DNA from: Paracoccaceae bacterium
GTDB lineage: Bacteria; Pseudomonadota; Alphaproteobacteria; Rhodobacterales; Rhodobacteraceae
Direction: 5' to 3'
Assembly (NCBI GenBank): GCA_024742835.1
Contig: JANSXS010000013.1
Span: forward strand, 1-64,000
DNA length: 64,000 bases
Below the pieces are notes generated by a model. It did not search any database. It saw only the letters and a program-made list of their open reading frames with translations, and was not told the origin of the DNA. The position numbers and the translations under genes were made by a program. Position 1 is the stretch's first letter. Each line of letters begins with the position of its first letter. This document shows, one piece after another, positions 29,658 through 38,465 of the stretch.

Positions 29658-30592
29658 AAGGCTGTCAGGATATCGCGGGCGCGGGCGCAATCGGCATCCA
29701 TTTGCGCAATGAACGCCTCCAGCCCGTCAAAGGTTTCTTCTGGCCGCAGGTAATCGACCAGGGCCACCGAAAGCTGCGCGCCATACAGGTCGCCCGAGAA
29801 ATCAAAGAGAAACGTTTCGATATTGGGGTCTTCCCCGTTGAACATCGGGCGCACCCCCAAGGAGGCCGCGCCGTGGTAATGGCCCTGATGTGGTCCGTCC
29901 AGAACGTCGACCAGCACCGCGTAAACGCCGAATTTTGGCGGATGCAGCCCGGCGATGGACATGTTCGCGGTCGGATAGCCCAATTCGCGTCCCCGCTGTT
30001 CCCCGCCCACCACCGGCCCGTCGATGCGGTGCCAATGGCCCAGCATGTCGGCGGCCTCACGCGGGCGACCTTCGGACAGTGCGGTGCGAATCGCGGTTGA
30101 AGAGACCTGCCCGCTCTGGCCTTCCAGCAGCTCGGCGATGGTCACGCCAAACCCCATCTCGCCACCGAAACGCGCCAGGTCGACGGCATTGCCGGCGCGG
30201 CCCTTGCCGAAACAGAAATCCGCGCCGATCACCACATGCCGCAGGCCAAGACCGTCGGCGATGACATTGCGGGCGAACTCCTCGGGGGTCAGGCTGGCCA
30301 GCGCGGTGTTGAAATTCAGCTCGTAAAGCTTTTCGATTCCCAGCTTTTCCAGTTGGTGCGCCCGTGCCTCGGACCCCATCAGGCGAAAGGGGGGCGCGTC
30401 GGGGGCAAAGTATTCCCGTGGATGCGGCTCGAATGACAACACGCCCAAAGGCGCGCCGATGCGTTCGCCTGCGTCGCGCGCAAGGTCGATAACCGAGCGG
30501 TGCCCGATATGAACGCCGTCGAAATTGCCGATGGCGGCAGAGGCACCCCGGTCGGCGGCATCTAGAAAAGAGTAATCACGGATGATGCGCAT
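29654..30592 (-). CDS. ribF: Bifunctional riboflavin kinase / FAD synthetase
   Basis: 312 residues. N-terminal FAD synthetase: IGNFDGVHIGHRSVI (nucleotidyltransferase HxGH) and the VIGADFCFGKGRAGN segment. C-terminal flavokinase: GRELGYPTANM with the PTAN motif, and FGVYAV. Converts riboflavin to FMN and then FAD. The start ATG at 30592 (MRIIRDYSFL) is typical. Confidence 0.96.
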   Translation of the reverse strand: MRIIRDYSFLDAADRGASAAIGNFDGVHIGHRSVIDLARDAGERIGAPLGVLSFEPHPREYFAPDAPPFRLMGSEARAHQLEKLGIEKLYELNFNTALASLTPEEFARNVIADGLGLRHVVIGADFCFGKGRAGNAVDLARFGGEMGFGVTIAELLEGQSGQVSSTAIRTALSEGRPREAADMLGHWHRIDGPVVGGEQRGRELGYPTANMSIAGLHPPKFGVYAVLVDVLDGPHQGHYHGAASLGVRPMFNGEDPNIETFLFDFSGDLYGAQLSVALVDYLRPEETFDGLEAFIAQMDADCARARDILTAL

Positions 30593-30982
30593 GGCCGTTG
30601 GGTAGCGCCAGCCCAAGCCGGGCGCAAGCGGCGAAGTGCTGTCTCTTGCCCTGTGATATCCGCCTGACGTGGCGAATCGGGTATGATGATGCGGCGCGAA
30701 ACCCATGCAGAAGGACGAGTCACATGATCACCCCGATCCACACACCGCCTTTGCCCGCCATAAATGGCGTGTCGGACAGAGGCTCCATCTTCGCATGGAG
30801 ACGGACAAAGTCATAAGACAAGCGTTCCGCCTTTACCTGAAGAACCGGCCAAAGGCGGAAAGTGTGCAACGACTAAACGGAGTACTGCGTTTCTCGAAAA
30901 TCATTGATTCAGGTTTTTTGCGAAACGCTTCAGGTAACGTGGGCTGGCACATGCCGCCCGACCTGGCGAAAGGAGGACATAC
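30593..30982. other. 390-base intergenic region upstream of a GST gene
   Basis: Divergent spacer between ribF and the GST gene. It holds copy A of the 111-base repeat at 30820-30930 and the start-proximal region of the GST, with AAAGGAGG at 30969-30976 as the RBS. A possible ORF at 30705-31052 reads through the repeat and is not credible. No RNA gene was recognised. Confidence 0.5.
30820..30930 (+). repeat. Dispersed ~111-base element, copy A
   Basis: Begins AAGCGTTCCGCCTTT and ends GCGAAACGCTT, so the ends are the inverted pair AAGCGTT/AACGCTT. An internal hairpin pairs TTCCGCCTTT with AAAGGCGGAA. The right half (GTGCAACGACTAAAC, AGTACTGCGTTTCTCGAAAA, TTGATTCAGG) is nearly identical to copy B at 54719-54830. 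I count roughly a dozen mismatches and a one-base indel by eye. Confidence 0.85.
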
Positions 30983-31612
30983 ATGGCCGATACTCCCGTG
31001 CTTTATGGGTTTGACGGATCAACCTATGTGCGCACCGTGCGCATGGTCCTGATGGAGAATGGCATCGACTACGAACAGGTGCCGGTCAACGTGTTGGAGG
31101 GCGAGACACGCCAGCCCGACCATCTGGCGCGCCATCCTTTCGGCAAGGTGCCAGTGCTGGATATCGACGATATTTGCCTGCGCGAAACACCGGCGATCTG
31201 CCAATATCTGCACGAAACGGGGAAGGGCGACGGGCTTGTGCCCGATGACCCGAAACTGCGCGCCAAGATGAACGAGGCCGTCCAGCTGATCGTCAGCTAC
31301 GGATATGATGCATTGATCGGCGTTGCGGGCTATCACCTGTTTCCCGACTTTATCGGTGGACGGGATGAGGATCTGCGCAAGTTGGCCCTTGAGAAAAGCG
31401 ACACGCTGATTGACATGTTGATGGAACATGCCGATCCGTGGATCTGTGGCACGCAGCCCAGCATTGCCGATTACGTGCTGGGCCCGATCATTTTCTACAT
31501 ATCCCTGACACCGGATGCGGATCAGCTTATGAAAAACGCGAAACTGCGCTCATGGTGGACAGCGGTGCAAGATATAGAAAGCTTCAAGGCCACCGAACCC
31601 GATCTGGGGTGA
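30983..31612 (+). CDS. Glutathione S-transferase family protein
   Basis: 209 residues. N-terminal thioredoxin-like domain with LYGFDGSTYVRTVRMVLMEN (Ser/Tyr near the catalytic site), HPFGKVPVLDIDD (cis-Pro) and LRETPAICQYLHE (glutathione-binding ET), then a helical C-terminal domain with STA-type segment CGTQPSIADYVLGPIIF. Substrate unknown. RBS AAAGGAGG; monocistronic and convergent with maoC. Confidence 0.88.
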   Translation: MADTPVLYGFDGSTYVRTVRMVLMENGIDYEQVPVNVLEGETRQPDHLARHPFGKVPVLDIDDICLRETPAICQYLHETGKGDGLVPDDPKLRAKMNEAVQLIVSYGYDALIGVAGYHLFPDFIGGRDEDLRKLALEKSDTLIDMLMEHADPWICGTQPSIADYVLGPIIFYISLTPDADQLMKNAKLRSWWTAVQDIESFKATEPDLG

Positions 31613-31616
31613 GGCG

Positions 31617-32060
31617 TCAGTCGAACTTGCCGGTCGGGGCCAGTACCGTGGCCTCGCCCACAAGCACCTTCTTGCCACCCACCAGACAGCGGGTTTCAAG
31701 CTGCACCCGGCGCTTGGCATAATCTATGCCGATCACCTCGACCTCGGCCAGCACCTGATCGCCGGGTCGCACCGGGGCCAGAAACTTGAGCGATTGGCCC
31801 ATATAGACCGTGCCATGCCCCGGCAGTTGCTCGCCGATGACCGCTGAAATCAGCCCGGCGGTCAACATGCCATGCGCGATGCGCCCCTCGAAGATCGTGT
31901 CACGGGCATAGTCATCATCCATATGCACCGGATTGTAATCGGTCGAGACCTGCGCGAACATCTCGATATCCTCGTCGGTCACGACTTTGCGCAAGGATCG
32001 CACCATGCCCATTTCGATTTCTTCGATGGTGATGGTGCCACGTGGCATGTTGTCCAACAT
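31617..32060 (-). CDS. MaoC family (hotdog-fold) dehydratase
   Basis: 147 residues. Hydratase-2 motif: DYNPVHMDDDYARDTIFEGRIAHGML, with Asp and His of the catalytic dyad, and the hotdog helix. Typical substrates are (R)-3-hydroxyacyl-CoA or related enoyl-CoAs; not determined here. Start at 32060 (MLDNMPRG) is supported by the RBS GGAGGG (minus strand) just upstream. Confidence 0.88.
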   Translation of the reverse strand: MLDNMPRGTITIEEIEMGMVRSLRKVVTDEDIEMFAQVSTDYNPVHMDDDYARDTIFEGRIAHGMLTAGLISAVIGEQLPGHGTVYMGQSLKFLAPVRPGDQVLAEVEVIGIDYAKRRVQLETRCLVGGKKVLVGEATVLAPTGKFD

Positions 32061-32162
32061 CTGACCCTCCGATTCTAGTGCACGGGTAATAAATACACCC
32101 ATAACATGGTCGATATTGGAACTTAATTACTTTGCAATCGCAGAAAAGCAAGAGTTTTCTGT

Positions 32163-33038
32163 TCAGCGCAGCCGCCCAATCGCGTAACCGGGGGCCACAT
32201 TTTCCTTTTCCACAAAGGCGTTCAGCGCCTTTTCGTCGGGGTCGTGGCCGGTTCGGGTTTCTTGCGCTGCAAGCCCGCCGGTAATGAACAGCGAATCAAT
32301 ATCCTCGCCCATCGCGCCCGCGACATCCGTCTGCGCGCCGTCGCCGATGGCCAGAATGCGCCCGCTTTCCACGTCGCGCCCAAGGGCGGCCAGACGGCGG
32401 CGGGCCAGGTCATAGATCGGCGGATGCGGCTTGCCGAAATAGAGGCTCTCGCCCCCCATCTCGGTATAAAGCCGCGCCAGCGCGCCCGCGCACCATTCGC
32501 GCACATCGCCCCGGTCCACCACGATATCCGGATTGGCGCATAACAGCTTCAGTCCGCGCTGCTTGGCATAAAGAAAATCGGCCCGGTTCACTGCCGGATC
32601 GGCCAGCGGATCAAACGGGCCGCAACACACGATCCCCTCGGCGTCCTTGAGGTCGACGCGCTCGATCTCTTGGGGGGCGTCGAGGATCTCCATGGGGGTG
32701 AAGAAACCCGCGTCGCGCTCCCATTCCCCCATGAACCAGACCTTTTGCCCCACCGCGCCGCGAAACATCGCTGCCCGCGCGCTGTCGCCCGAGGTCGCGA
32801 TCGTGTCCCAGGCATCGGTGGGCACGCCCATCTTCAGGATCTGGTCCTCGACGCCCGCGCGCGGTTTCGGCGAATTGGTCAGCAAGACTACGGCACCGCC
32901 GCCCCGCCGATAGGCTTGAAGCGCCGCGACCGCCTCGGGAAAGGCCGTCACGCCGTCATGCACACAGCCCCAAAGATCGACGAACAGCGCGTCATACGCG
33001 TCCGAGACGTCCGCAAGCGAGGAAATGATACGGGTCAT
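32163..33038 (-). CDS. TIGR01459-type HAD hydrolase (NagD/PGP-like)
   Basis: 291 residues. HAD motif I is LFVDLWGCVHDGV (with Trp in place of the second nucleophile-region Asp, as in this subgroup), motif II VVLLTNSPKPRAG, and motif IV ILAIGDGAQTDVAGA. The class-II cap is present. Phosphatase activity is expected from the family; the substrate is unknown. The subgroup is mostly alphaproteobacterial. Start at 33038 (MTRIISSL). Confidence 0.88.
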   Translation of the reverse strand: MTRIISSLADVSDAYDALFVDLWGCVHDGVTAFPEAVAALQAYRRGGGAVVLLTNSPKPRAGVEDQILKMGVPTDAWDTIATSGDSARAAMFRGAVGQKVWFMGEWERDAGFFTPMEILDAPQEIERVDLKDAEGIVCCGPFDPLADPAVNRADFLYAKQRGLKLLCANPDIVVDRGDVREWCAGALARLYTEMGGESLYFGKPHPPIYDLARRRLAALGRDVESGRILAIGDGAQTDVAGAMGEDIDSLFITGGLAAQETRTGHDPDEKALNAFVEKENVAPGYAIGRLR

Positions 33039-33136
33039 GCCGGGCCTTTCGCGCAAGAAATACACGGCAGGTATCGCAAACCCTCAGGCCAAAGACCAGC
33101 CGGGTTTCTGCTTATTGGTTGAAACACTCCGGGTGT

Positions 33137-33154
33137 CTGGGGGGCGCCCCCCAG
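33137..33154. repeat. Perfect 18-base GC palindrome
   Basis: CTGGGGGGCGCCCCCCAG. It lies in the 143-base gap between the HAD gene and DUF1150, 28 bases past the DUF1150 stop on the minus strand. It could form a strong hairpin at the end of the hsp20-DUF1150 transcript. Similar G6/C6 palindromes are frequent between genes in this lineage (recalled, not searched). Confidence 0.6.
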
Positions 33155-33181
33155 CCGTCGATCCGATCCCGCACGCGTGGA

Positions 33182-33418
33182 TCAGTGTACCGTCACTGGC
33201 GTCATATCGTGCTGGCGGGCCAGCATGAAGGCCATGCCGCGGTCGCGCACCAGCGCCAGCCGCTCGCCATCGGAATTATGCACTGCATAAAGCGTGTCAA
33301 GGCCGCCCACCTGCTCGCGGATGTCGTCGGGCAGATCGTCGGCGCTTACCGGGCGCACATAAACGATCGGGCGTTGCGTCTGGGTTTCGAACTCATATTT
33401 GGTTTCCATCTTCTTCAC
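33182..33418 (-). CDS. DUF1150 family protein
   Basis: 78 residues (75 if started at ATG 33409). Core VYVRPVSADDLPDDIREQVGGLDTLYAVH (in parts) and ALVRDRGMAFMLARQHDMTP are typical of DUF1150, a small alphaproteobacterial family usually encoded after hsp20. The start codon overlaps the hsp20 stop by four bases (ATGA), so the two are translationally coupled and likely share the heat-shock promoter. Function unknown. Confidence 0.9.
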   Translation of the reverse strand: MKKMETKYEFETQTQRPIVYVRPVSADDLPDDIREQVGGLDTLYAVHNSDGERLALVRDRGMAFMLARQHDMTPVTVH

Positions 33419-33828
33419 CCCTTGTTGATCTTGATCCGCTGCACCACCGTTTCTTGCTGGGCGCGGGTCAGGTCCACATGCAGCAGACCGTTTTCCATGA
33501 TCGCTTCGCCGACCTCGACACCGTCGGCCAGAACAAAGCTGCGTTGAAACTGGCGTGAGGCGATCCCGCGATGCAGGAAGATGCGGCCGTGGCTGTCGTC
33601 GCGCTGGCGTCCCCGGATCACCAGTTGGCGATCCTCGACGGTGATCTCAAGCTCGTCCTCGGCAAAGCCGGCCACGGCAAGCGATATCCGGTAGGACGTG
33701 TCCGAGGTCTGCTCGATGTTGAAGGGCGGATACCCCTCGTTCCCGGATTTTGCGCTGCGTTCCAGCAGTCGCTCCAGCTGTTCGAACCCCAGCATATAGG
33801 GGTGCGACCCCAGCGTAAGTTTGGTCAT
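33415..33828 (-). CDS. Small heat shock protein, Hsp20 family
   Basis: 137 residues. Alpha-crystallin domain from about residue 35 to 125: YPPFNIEQTSDTSYRISLAV, AGFAEDELEITVEDRQLVIRG (in parts), and ENGLLHVDLTRA with the GLL-type C-terminal strand motif. ATP-independent holdase in the cytosol. A sigma-32-type promoter lies about 70 bases upstream and the 5' leader can pair with the start region (see findings). Confidence 0.95.
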   Translation of the reverse strand: MTKLTLGSHPYMLGFEQLERLLERSAKSGNEGYPPFNIEQTSDTSYRISLAVAGFAEDELEITVEDRQLVIRGRQRDDSHGRIFLHRGIASRQFQRSFVLADGVEVGEAIMENGLLHVDLTRAQQETVVQRIKINKG

Positions 33829-33898
33829 GGGCGTGTCCTTGTCTCTAAAAGCGACAGTCCGTGTTCGAGCGCCCCATCAGGCGACGCCCTTGTGATTA

Positions 33899-33927
33899 AC
33901 ATGGGGGTGCAGTGTGCCCTCTGCAAG
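33899..33927 (-). promoter_or_regulatory. Sigma-32 (RpoH)-type heat-shock promoter of hsp20-DUF1150
   Basis: On the minus strand: CTTGCAG (33927-33921), 14-base spacer, CCCCATGT (33906-33899). This matches the heat-shock consensus CTTGAAA-N13-17-CCCCATNT closely and lies upstream of a heat-shock gene. It leaves a leader of about 60 bases before the hsp20 start. Confidence 0.72.
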
Positions 33928-33995
33928 GTCTTTGCGGATCACGCAATCCGGGTTATATGTCGGATTCACGGACACTCAGTAGGAGTCGGATCTCG

Positions 33996-34220
33996 ATGAA
34001 TGCCTTTCGCGACCTGTCCATGGCGTCGGAAGAGGTGCTGCGCGTCGAGCTTGAAGAATTCCGCCGCCAGCACCGCGATCTGGACGAGGCGATTACCGCG
34101 CTTGTCGAGAAGGGCACGGCCGATCCGCTGACCGTGAAACGTCTCAAGCAGCAAAAACTGCGCCTCAAGGACCGGATTTCCTGGATCGAGGATCAGCTTT
34201 ATCCCGACATCATTGCGTAG
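33996..34220 (+). CDS. YdcH family protein (DUF465)
   Basis: 74 residues. Two-helix DUF465 pattern: VLRVELEEFRRQHRDLDEAI and LTVKRLKQQKLRLKDRISWIEDQL (in parts), with the conserved LKxxKLxLKDxI core. Function unknown. ATG 33996 is chosen with GGAG at 33982-33985 as RBS. It runs 49 bases ahead of purE and may be its operon leader. Confidence 0.87.
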   Translation: MNAFRDLSMASEEVLRVELEEFRRQHRDLDEAITALVEKGTADPLTVKRLKQQKLRLKDRISWIEDQLYPDIIA

Positions 34221-34269
34221 CCCCGATGGATGCGTATAGTTCGCGCTTCGTGAAGGAAAAGGGCGCGAC

Positions 34270-34758
34270 ATGGGCAAGGTTGAGGTCGGTATCATCATGG
34301 GCAGCCAGTCGGACTGGCCCACGATGCGCAAGGCTGCGGAAATCCTGGAAGAGCTGGGCGTCGCCTGTGAGGCGCGCATCGTTTCCGCGCATAGAACGCC
34401 GGATCGTCTTTGGGAGTACGGCAGCACGGCCGCCGGGCGTGGCCTGAAGGCGATCATCGCGGGTGCGGGCGGCGCGGCACATCTGCCCGGCATGATGGCC
34501 TCCAAGACCCGCGTGCCGGTGATCGGCGTGCCGGTCCAGACCAAGGCGCTGTCAGGCGTCGACAGCCTTTATTCCATCGTGCAGATGCCAAAGGGCTTTC
34601 CGGTGGCGACCATGGCTATCGGGGCGGCGGGCGCCGCCAATGCCGGGCTTATGGCAGCCGCCATCCTTGCCAATGGCGATGCCGAGCTTGCCGCGCGGCT
34701 GGATCGCTGGCGCGCGGATCTGTCGGCCTCGATCGCGGAGGAGCCAAGCGATGACTGA
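34270..34758 (+). CDS. purE: N5-carboxyaminoimidazole ribonucleotide mutase
   Basis: 162 residues. Class I Pur[15 protein letters not shown], the [12 protein letters not shown] segment with catalytic His, and [14 protein letters not shown]. It rearranges N5-CAIR to CAIR in purine synthesis, using the product of PurK. The stop overlaps the purK start by eight bases, a typical coupled pair. Confidence 0.97.
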   Translation: MGKVEVGIIMGSQSDWPTMRKAAEILEELGVACEARIVSAHRTPDRLWEYGSTAAGRGLKAIIAGAGGAAHLPGMMASKTRVPVIGVPVQTKALSGVDSLYSIVQMPKGFPVATMAIGAAGAANAGLMAAAILANGDAELAARLDRWRADLSASIAEEPSDD

Positions 34759-35821
34759 GCCGTTGCCACAAGGCTCCGTGATCGGCATTCTGGGTGGCGG
34801 GCAGCTTGGCCGGATGTTGTCGGTCGCGGCCAGTCGTCTGGGGTTCAAGACCTGTATCTATGAGCCGGGTGCGGATTGCCCGGCCAGCCATGTCGCCAAT
34901 TTTCACCTCAAGGCCGATTACACGGACGAGGAGGCGCTGCGCCGTTTCGCGGATGCGGTCGATGTGGTCACATACGAATTCGAGAATATCCCGACCTCGG
35001 CGCTGGATCTGCTGGAGGGCGCTGTGCCCATCCGCCCCGGCCGCGAGGCGCTGCGCGTCAGTCAGGACCGGCTGACCGAAAAGGAGTTTCTGCGCGATCT
35101 GGGGCTTGTGACCGCGCCTTTTGCGGCTGTTGACGATCTGACCGGCCTGCACGCGGCCATGTCGGCCATCGGCGTGCCCGCGATCCTCAAGACCCGCCGC
35201 TTTGGCTATGACGGCAAGGGGCAGATGCGGCTGACCGAACCGGCACAGGCCGAAGCCGCGATTGCAGACATGGCCGCTGCGCCCGCGATCCTCGAAGGAT
35301 TCGTCGAGTTCAGTCACGAGGTGTCTGTCATCGGCGCACGGGGCGCGGATGGGGCGGTGGCCTGTTTTGATCCGGGCGAAAACGTGCATTCCGACGGCAT
35401 CCTGCGCACCACCACCGTGCCCGCGCGGCTGACCACGGCACAGCGCACCGATGCGGTGCTTTTGGCGGCCAAAATCCTGAACGCGCTGGATTATGTCGGT
35501 GTCATGGGGGTGGAACTGTTCGTGACTCGCGCCGGGCTTGTCGTGAACGAGATCGCGCCGCGCGTGCATAATTCCGGCCACTGGACCCAACAGGGATGCG
35601 CCGTGGATCAATTCGAGCAGCATATCCGCGCGGTGGCGGGCTGGCCGCTTGGCGATGGGTCGCGATACGCGGATGTGGTAATGGAAAATCTGATCGGCGC
35701 GGACATGGACAAGCTGGCGGAGATCGCGCGGCAGCCGGGCACGAGCCTGCATCTCTATGGCAAGGCCGAGGTCAAGCCGGGTCGCAAGATGGGCCACGTG
35801 AACAGGATCACCACGGCGTGA
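34751..35821 (+). CDS. purK: N5-carboxyaminoimidazole ribonucleotide synthase
   Basis: 356 residues, ATP-grasp fold. [20 protein letters not shown]-terminus, [12 protein letters not shown] nucleotide site, and [15 protein letters not shown] with metal ligands. It carboxylates AIR using bicarbonate and ATP. The start ATG lies within the end of purE. Confidence 0.97.
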   Translation: MTEPLPQGSVIGILGGGQLGRMLSVAASRLGFKTCIYEPGADCPASHVANFHLKADYTDEEALRRFADAVDVVTYEFENIPTSALDLLEGAVPIRPGREALRVSQDRLTEKEFLRDLGLVTAPFAAVDDLTGLHAAMSAIGVPAILKTRRFGYDGKGQMRLTEPAQAEAAIADMAAAPAILEGFVEFSHEVSVIGARGADGAVACFDPGENVHSDGILRTTTVPARLTTAQRTDAVLLAAKILNALDYVGVMGVELFVTRAGLVVNEIAPRVHNSGHWTQQGCAVDQFEQHIRAVAGWPLGDGSRYADVVMENLIGADMDKLAEIARQPGTSLHLYGKAEVKPGRKMGHVNRITTA

Positions 35822-35869
35822 TACCTTTGGTGCCCAAAATCGCGGCGCTTTCGCTTTAAAGGAAACCCG

Positions 35870-37063
35870 GTGCAACACTGGATCATCTTGCTGGCGTTGA
35901 CGCTGGCACGCATCTCGATGGGGGTGCAGTTCCAGTCCATCGCGGCGCTGACACCGCAGATGACAACCGCGACCGGGCTGGGTCTGGCGGCGCTGGGCGC
36001 GCTGATGGGGGCCTATCTGTTGCCCGGTGCCGTGGCGGCGCTGTTTGGCGGCTGGGCCGGTCAAAAGATCGGCGACATCCGCACCGCGCAGGCCGGGCTG
36101 GTCCTGATGGTGATCGGCGGCGTTGCCGGTGCGGTTCTGCCCGGCTTCGAGGTGCAGATGGCGGCCCGGCTTGTGGCCGGTCTGGGGGCCGTGGCGCTGA
36201 ACGTGATGCTGACCAAGATGGCGGGCGACTGGTTTCAGGGCCGCCCGGATCTGCCGCTGGCGATGGGTGTGCTGGCCTCAAGCTGGCCCGCCGGTCTGGC
36301 GCTGGCCATGCTGGTGCTGCCGCTGTTGACGCAAATCTTTTCGTTGCAGATGCTTTTGCTGCTGCCGGCCGGGCTGTGCGGGCTGTCCTTCATTTTGCTG
36401 AGCACGGTTTGGCGGGCCCCGGTGCGGCCGGGGCTGGCCGGGGGCACCGGGGCTGCGCGCATGACGCGGCACGAGATCGGGCTGGTCGTCATCGCCGGGC
36501 TGATCTGGGGATTTTACAACGTCGCCTTCATTGCGGTGATAAGCTGGAGCGCGGATCGCCTGATCGCGCTGGGGGCCGGTACGGTCGATGCCGCCGCAGC
36601 CGCCAGCCTTGTGGGCTGGGGCGCGATTCTTTCGGTAGTGGCGGGCGGCTGGCTTGCGCGGGGGCTGCGATGGCCCAGCACGGTGGCGCTGGGGTGCTTT
36701 GTGACTTCCGCGGCGATGCTGGTTCTGTTCGCGCTGGGCGGGGGCGTGCCGGTGGGGCATCCTGCCTTTATGGTTGCGCTGGGGCTGTGCCTTGGCCCGG
36801 CGGCGGCGATGATCATGACCTTGCCCGTCGGCGCGGCCCGCGCAGAGGTTCGCGCCTTGGCCATGGGGCTTTACATGGCGATTTATTATGCGCTGATGGG
36901 GGCTGCGCCGCCGCTGCTTGGCTGGCTGCGCGAGACCGCCCAAAGCGCCGCCGCGCCGCTGCTGGCGGCGGCGGGCCTGATGGGGTTATGTGTCGTGCTG
37001 TGGGCGCTGTTCCGATGGCAGGAGCGAAAAGCAGGGCAGGCCGCGCGAACACAAGGAGCGTGA
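35870..37063 (+). CDS. MFS transporter
   Basis: 397 residues, about 12 hydrophobic segments. GGWAGQKIGDIRTAQAG matches the loop 2-3 motif of the major facilitator superfamily. Start GTG 35870, preceded by AAAGGAAA. Two six-helix halves are visible with a cytoplasmic loop near residues 185-205. The substrate is unknown. A DMT transporter gene follows one base later, suggesting co-transcription. Confidence 0.82.
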   Translation: MQHWIILLALTLARISMGVQFQSIAALTPQMTTATGLGLAALGALMGAYLLPGAVAALFGGWAGQKIGDIRTAQAGLVLMVIGGVAGAVLPGFEVQMAARLVAGLGAVALNVMLTKMAGDWFQGRPDLPLAMGVLASSWPAGLALAMLVLPLLTQIFSLQMLLLLPAGLCGLSFILLSTVWRAPVRPGLAGGTGAARMTRHEIGLVVIAGLIWGFYNVAFIAVISWSADRLIALGAGTVDAAAAASLVGWGAILSVVAGGWLARGLRWPSTVALGCFVTSAAMLVLFALGGGVPVGHPAFMVALGLCLGPAAAMIMTLPVGAARAEVRALAMGLYMAIYYALMGAAPPLLGWLRETAQSAAAPLLAAAGLMGLCVVLWALFRWQERKAGQAARTQGA

Positions 37064-37064
37064 C

Positions 37065-37937
37065 ATGCGCCTTTTTCTGCTTGTCAGCCTGACGATGGTG
37101 GCGTTCGCGGCCAATTCGGTGCTCAACAGACTGGCGCTGGCCGGGGGCCATATCGAGGCGGTCCCCTTTGGAACCATCCGCCTGATCGCGGGGGCGGCGA
37201 TGCTGGCCGGGCTGTGCCTTGTGTTGCGCGGCGGGCTGCGGCTGCGTGGGCCGGGCCGGGCGGTGGGGGTTATCGCGCTGGTTGCCTATCTTTACGGTTT
37301 CTCTTTGGCCTATGACGCGCTTGATGCCGGGCTGGGCGCGCTGATCCTGTTCGGCATGGTGCAACTGACCATGTTCACCAGCTCTGTGCTTGCCCGTGAG
37401 GCGCTGCCGGTGCGGCGCTGGGTCGGGGCGCTGCTGGCGCTTGCAGGGCTTTGCTGGCTGATGTGGCCGGGCCAGGCGGTGCAGGTCAGTGCGTTGCACG
37501 CGGGCCTTATGGCGTTGGCGGGTATCGCCTGGGGTGTCTATTCGCTGGCGGGGCGCGGTGCGGGCGATGCGCTGAGCAAGACAGCCGCGAATTTCGTGCT
37601 CGCGGTCCCTTTGGGGGTGCTTGCGCTTTTGGTTTTGCCCGGCGCGGGGCATATGGCCCCGCCGACCGCCGCGGGATGGGCGCTGGCGATCCTGTCGGGG
37701 GCGGTCACATCGGGGCTGGGCTATGCGCTTTGGTACAGCGTGCTGCCGCGCCTGCCTGCGTCGGTGGCGGCGGTGGCGCAACTGACCGTGCCGATCATCG
37801 CGCTGGCCGGGGGTGTCTTGCTGCTGGGAGAGGTGATCACGCCGCGCATCGCATTCGCCTCGGCGCTGGTGCTGGGGGGCGTGGCGCTGTCGGTGCTGCC
37901 GCAGCGCAAGCTATGGGGCGGGTTGCGCAAATCCTGA
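37065..37937 (+). CDS. DMT family transporter (EamA)
   Basis: 290 residues, about ten membrane helices in two EamA repeats: SLTMVAFAANSVLNRLAL at the start and ALAGIAWGVYSLAGRGAGD in the second half, with VAQLTVPIIALAGGVLLLGE as the conserved end motif. Drug/metabolite superfamily exporter, substrate unknown. ACAAGGAG at 37051-37058 is the RBS. It starts one base after the MFS gene. Confidence 0.85.
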   Translation: MRLFLLVSLTMVAFAANSVLNRLALAGGHIEAVPFGTIRLIAGAAMLAGLCLVLRGGLRLRGPGRAVGVIALVAYLYGFSLAYDALDAGLGALILFGMVQLTMFTSSVLAREALPVRRWVGALLALAGLCWLMWPGQAVQVSALHAGLMALAGIAWGVYSLAGRGAGDALSKTAANFVLAVPLGVLALLVLPGAGHMAPPTAAGWALAILSGAVTSGLGYALWYSVLPRLPASVAAVAQLTVPIIALAGGVLLLGEVITPRIAFASALVLGGVALSVLPQRKLWGGLRKS

Positions 37938-37960
37938 TCAAGGGCCTGCCACGAAGCGCG

Positions 37961-38401
37961 TCAGGCGGGCACGATCACCTCCAGCGGATCATAACCGAAG
38001 CCGTCGCCAAAGGCGATGTCGGCAAGGCTGTCGGGCTTGACCCGCAGCGCCGCCATTTCCGCGGGCGTGACAAAGCGGCGACGCGTGACCACGCTTTCCG
38101 GATCTTGCCAGTCGTCGCGCAGCGCGCCCGACACAAGACGGCACCGAAAGAACAGGTCGACCTGATGATACCCGCTGTCGGGATCATGGAATTCGTTGAT
38201 AAGGCAGGGCGCGCCAACGGCGATGTCGAGCCCGCTTTCCTCGTACACTTCGCGCCGCAGGTTGTCGGGCAGGGAGGCACCCGGTTCGGCCCCGCCGCCG
38301 GGCGCACACCACAGATCGCTTTTGTCACCGGGATAGGCGTTGACCAGCAAAAGGCGACCGTCGTGGACAAGCACGGCGCGGGTGGCAAGGCGGATCGGCA
38401 T
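37961..38401 (-). CDS. Nudix hydrolase
   Basis: 146 residues. The Nudix box is [20 protein letters not shown] followed by SGLDI. The catalytic REUXEE core is intact, but the first box Glu (the E of the GX5E element) is Ala. It cleaves nucleoside diphosphate-linked substrates; the exact one is unknown. Stop codon lies 24 bases from the DMT gene stop on the opposite strand, and its start is divergent from the lipase-like gene. Confidence 0.86.
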   Translation of the reverse strand: MPIRLATRAVLVHDGRLLLVNAYPGDKSDLWCAPGGGAEPGASLPDNLRREVYEESGLDIAVGAPCLINEFHDPDSGYHQVDLFFRCRLVSGALRDDWQDPESVVTRRRFVTPAEMAALRVKPDSLADIAFGDGFGYDPLEVIVPA

Positions 38402-38465
38402 CAGGGCACCCCAAGCTGGCGAATGGGGCTGTCATAACGCGGCTTTTGCGCCTATCTCAAGCCCC

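Noticed and set aside
30705-31052. 115-residue ORF upstream of the GST
   Set aside because: Reads through the dispersed repeat and overlaps the GST start. Its similarity to a frame at 54692-55126 is explained by the shared repeat.
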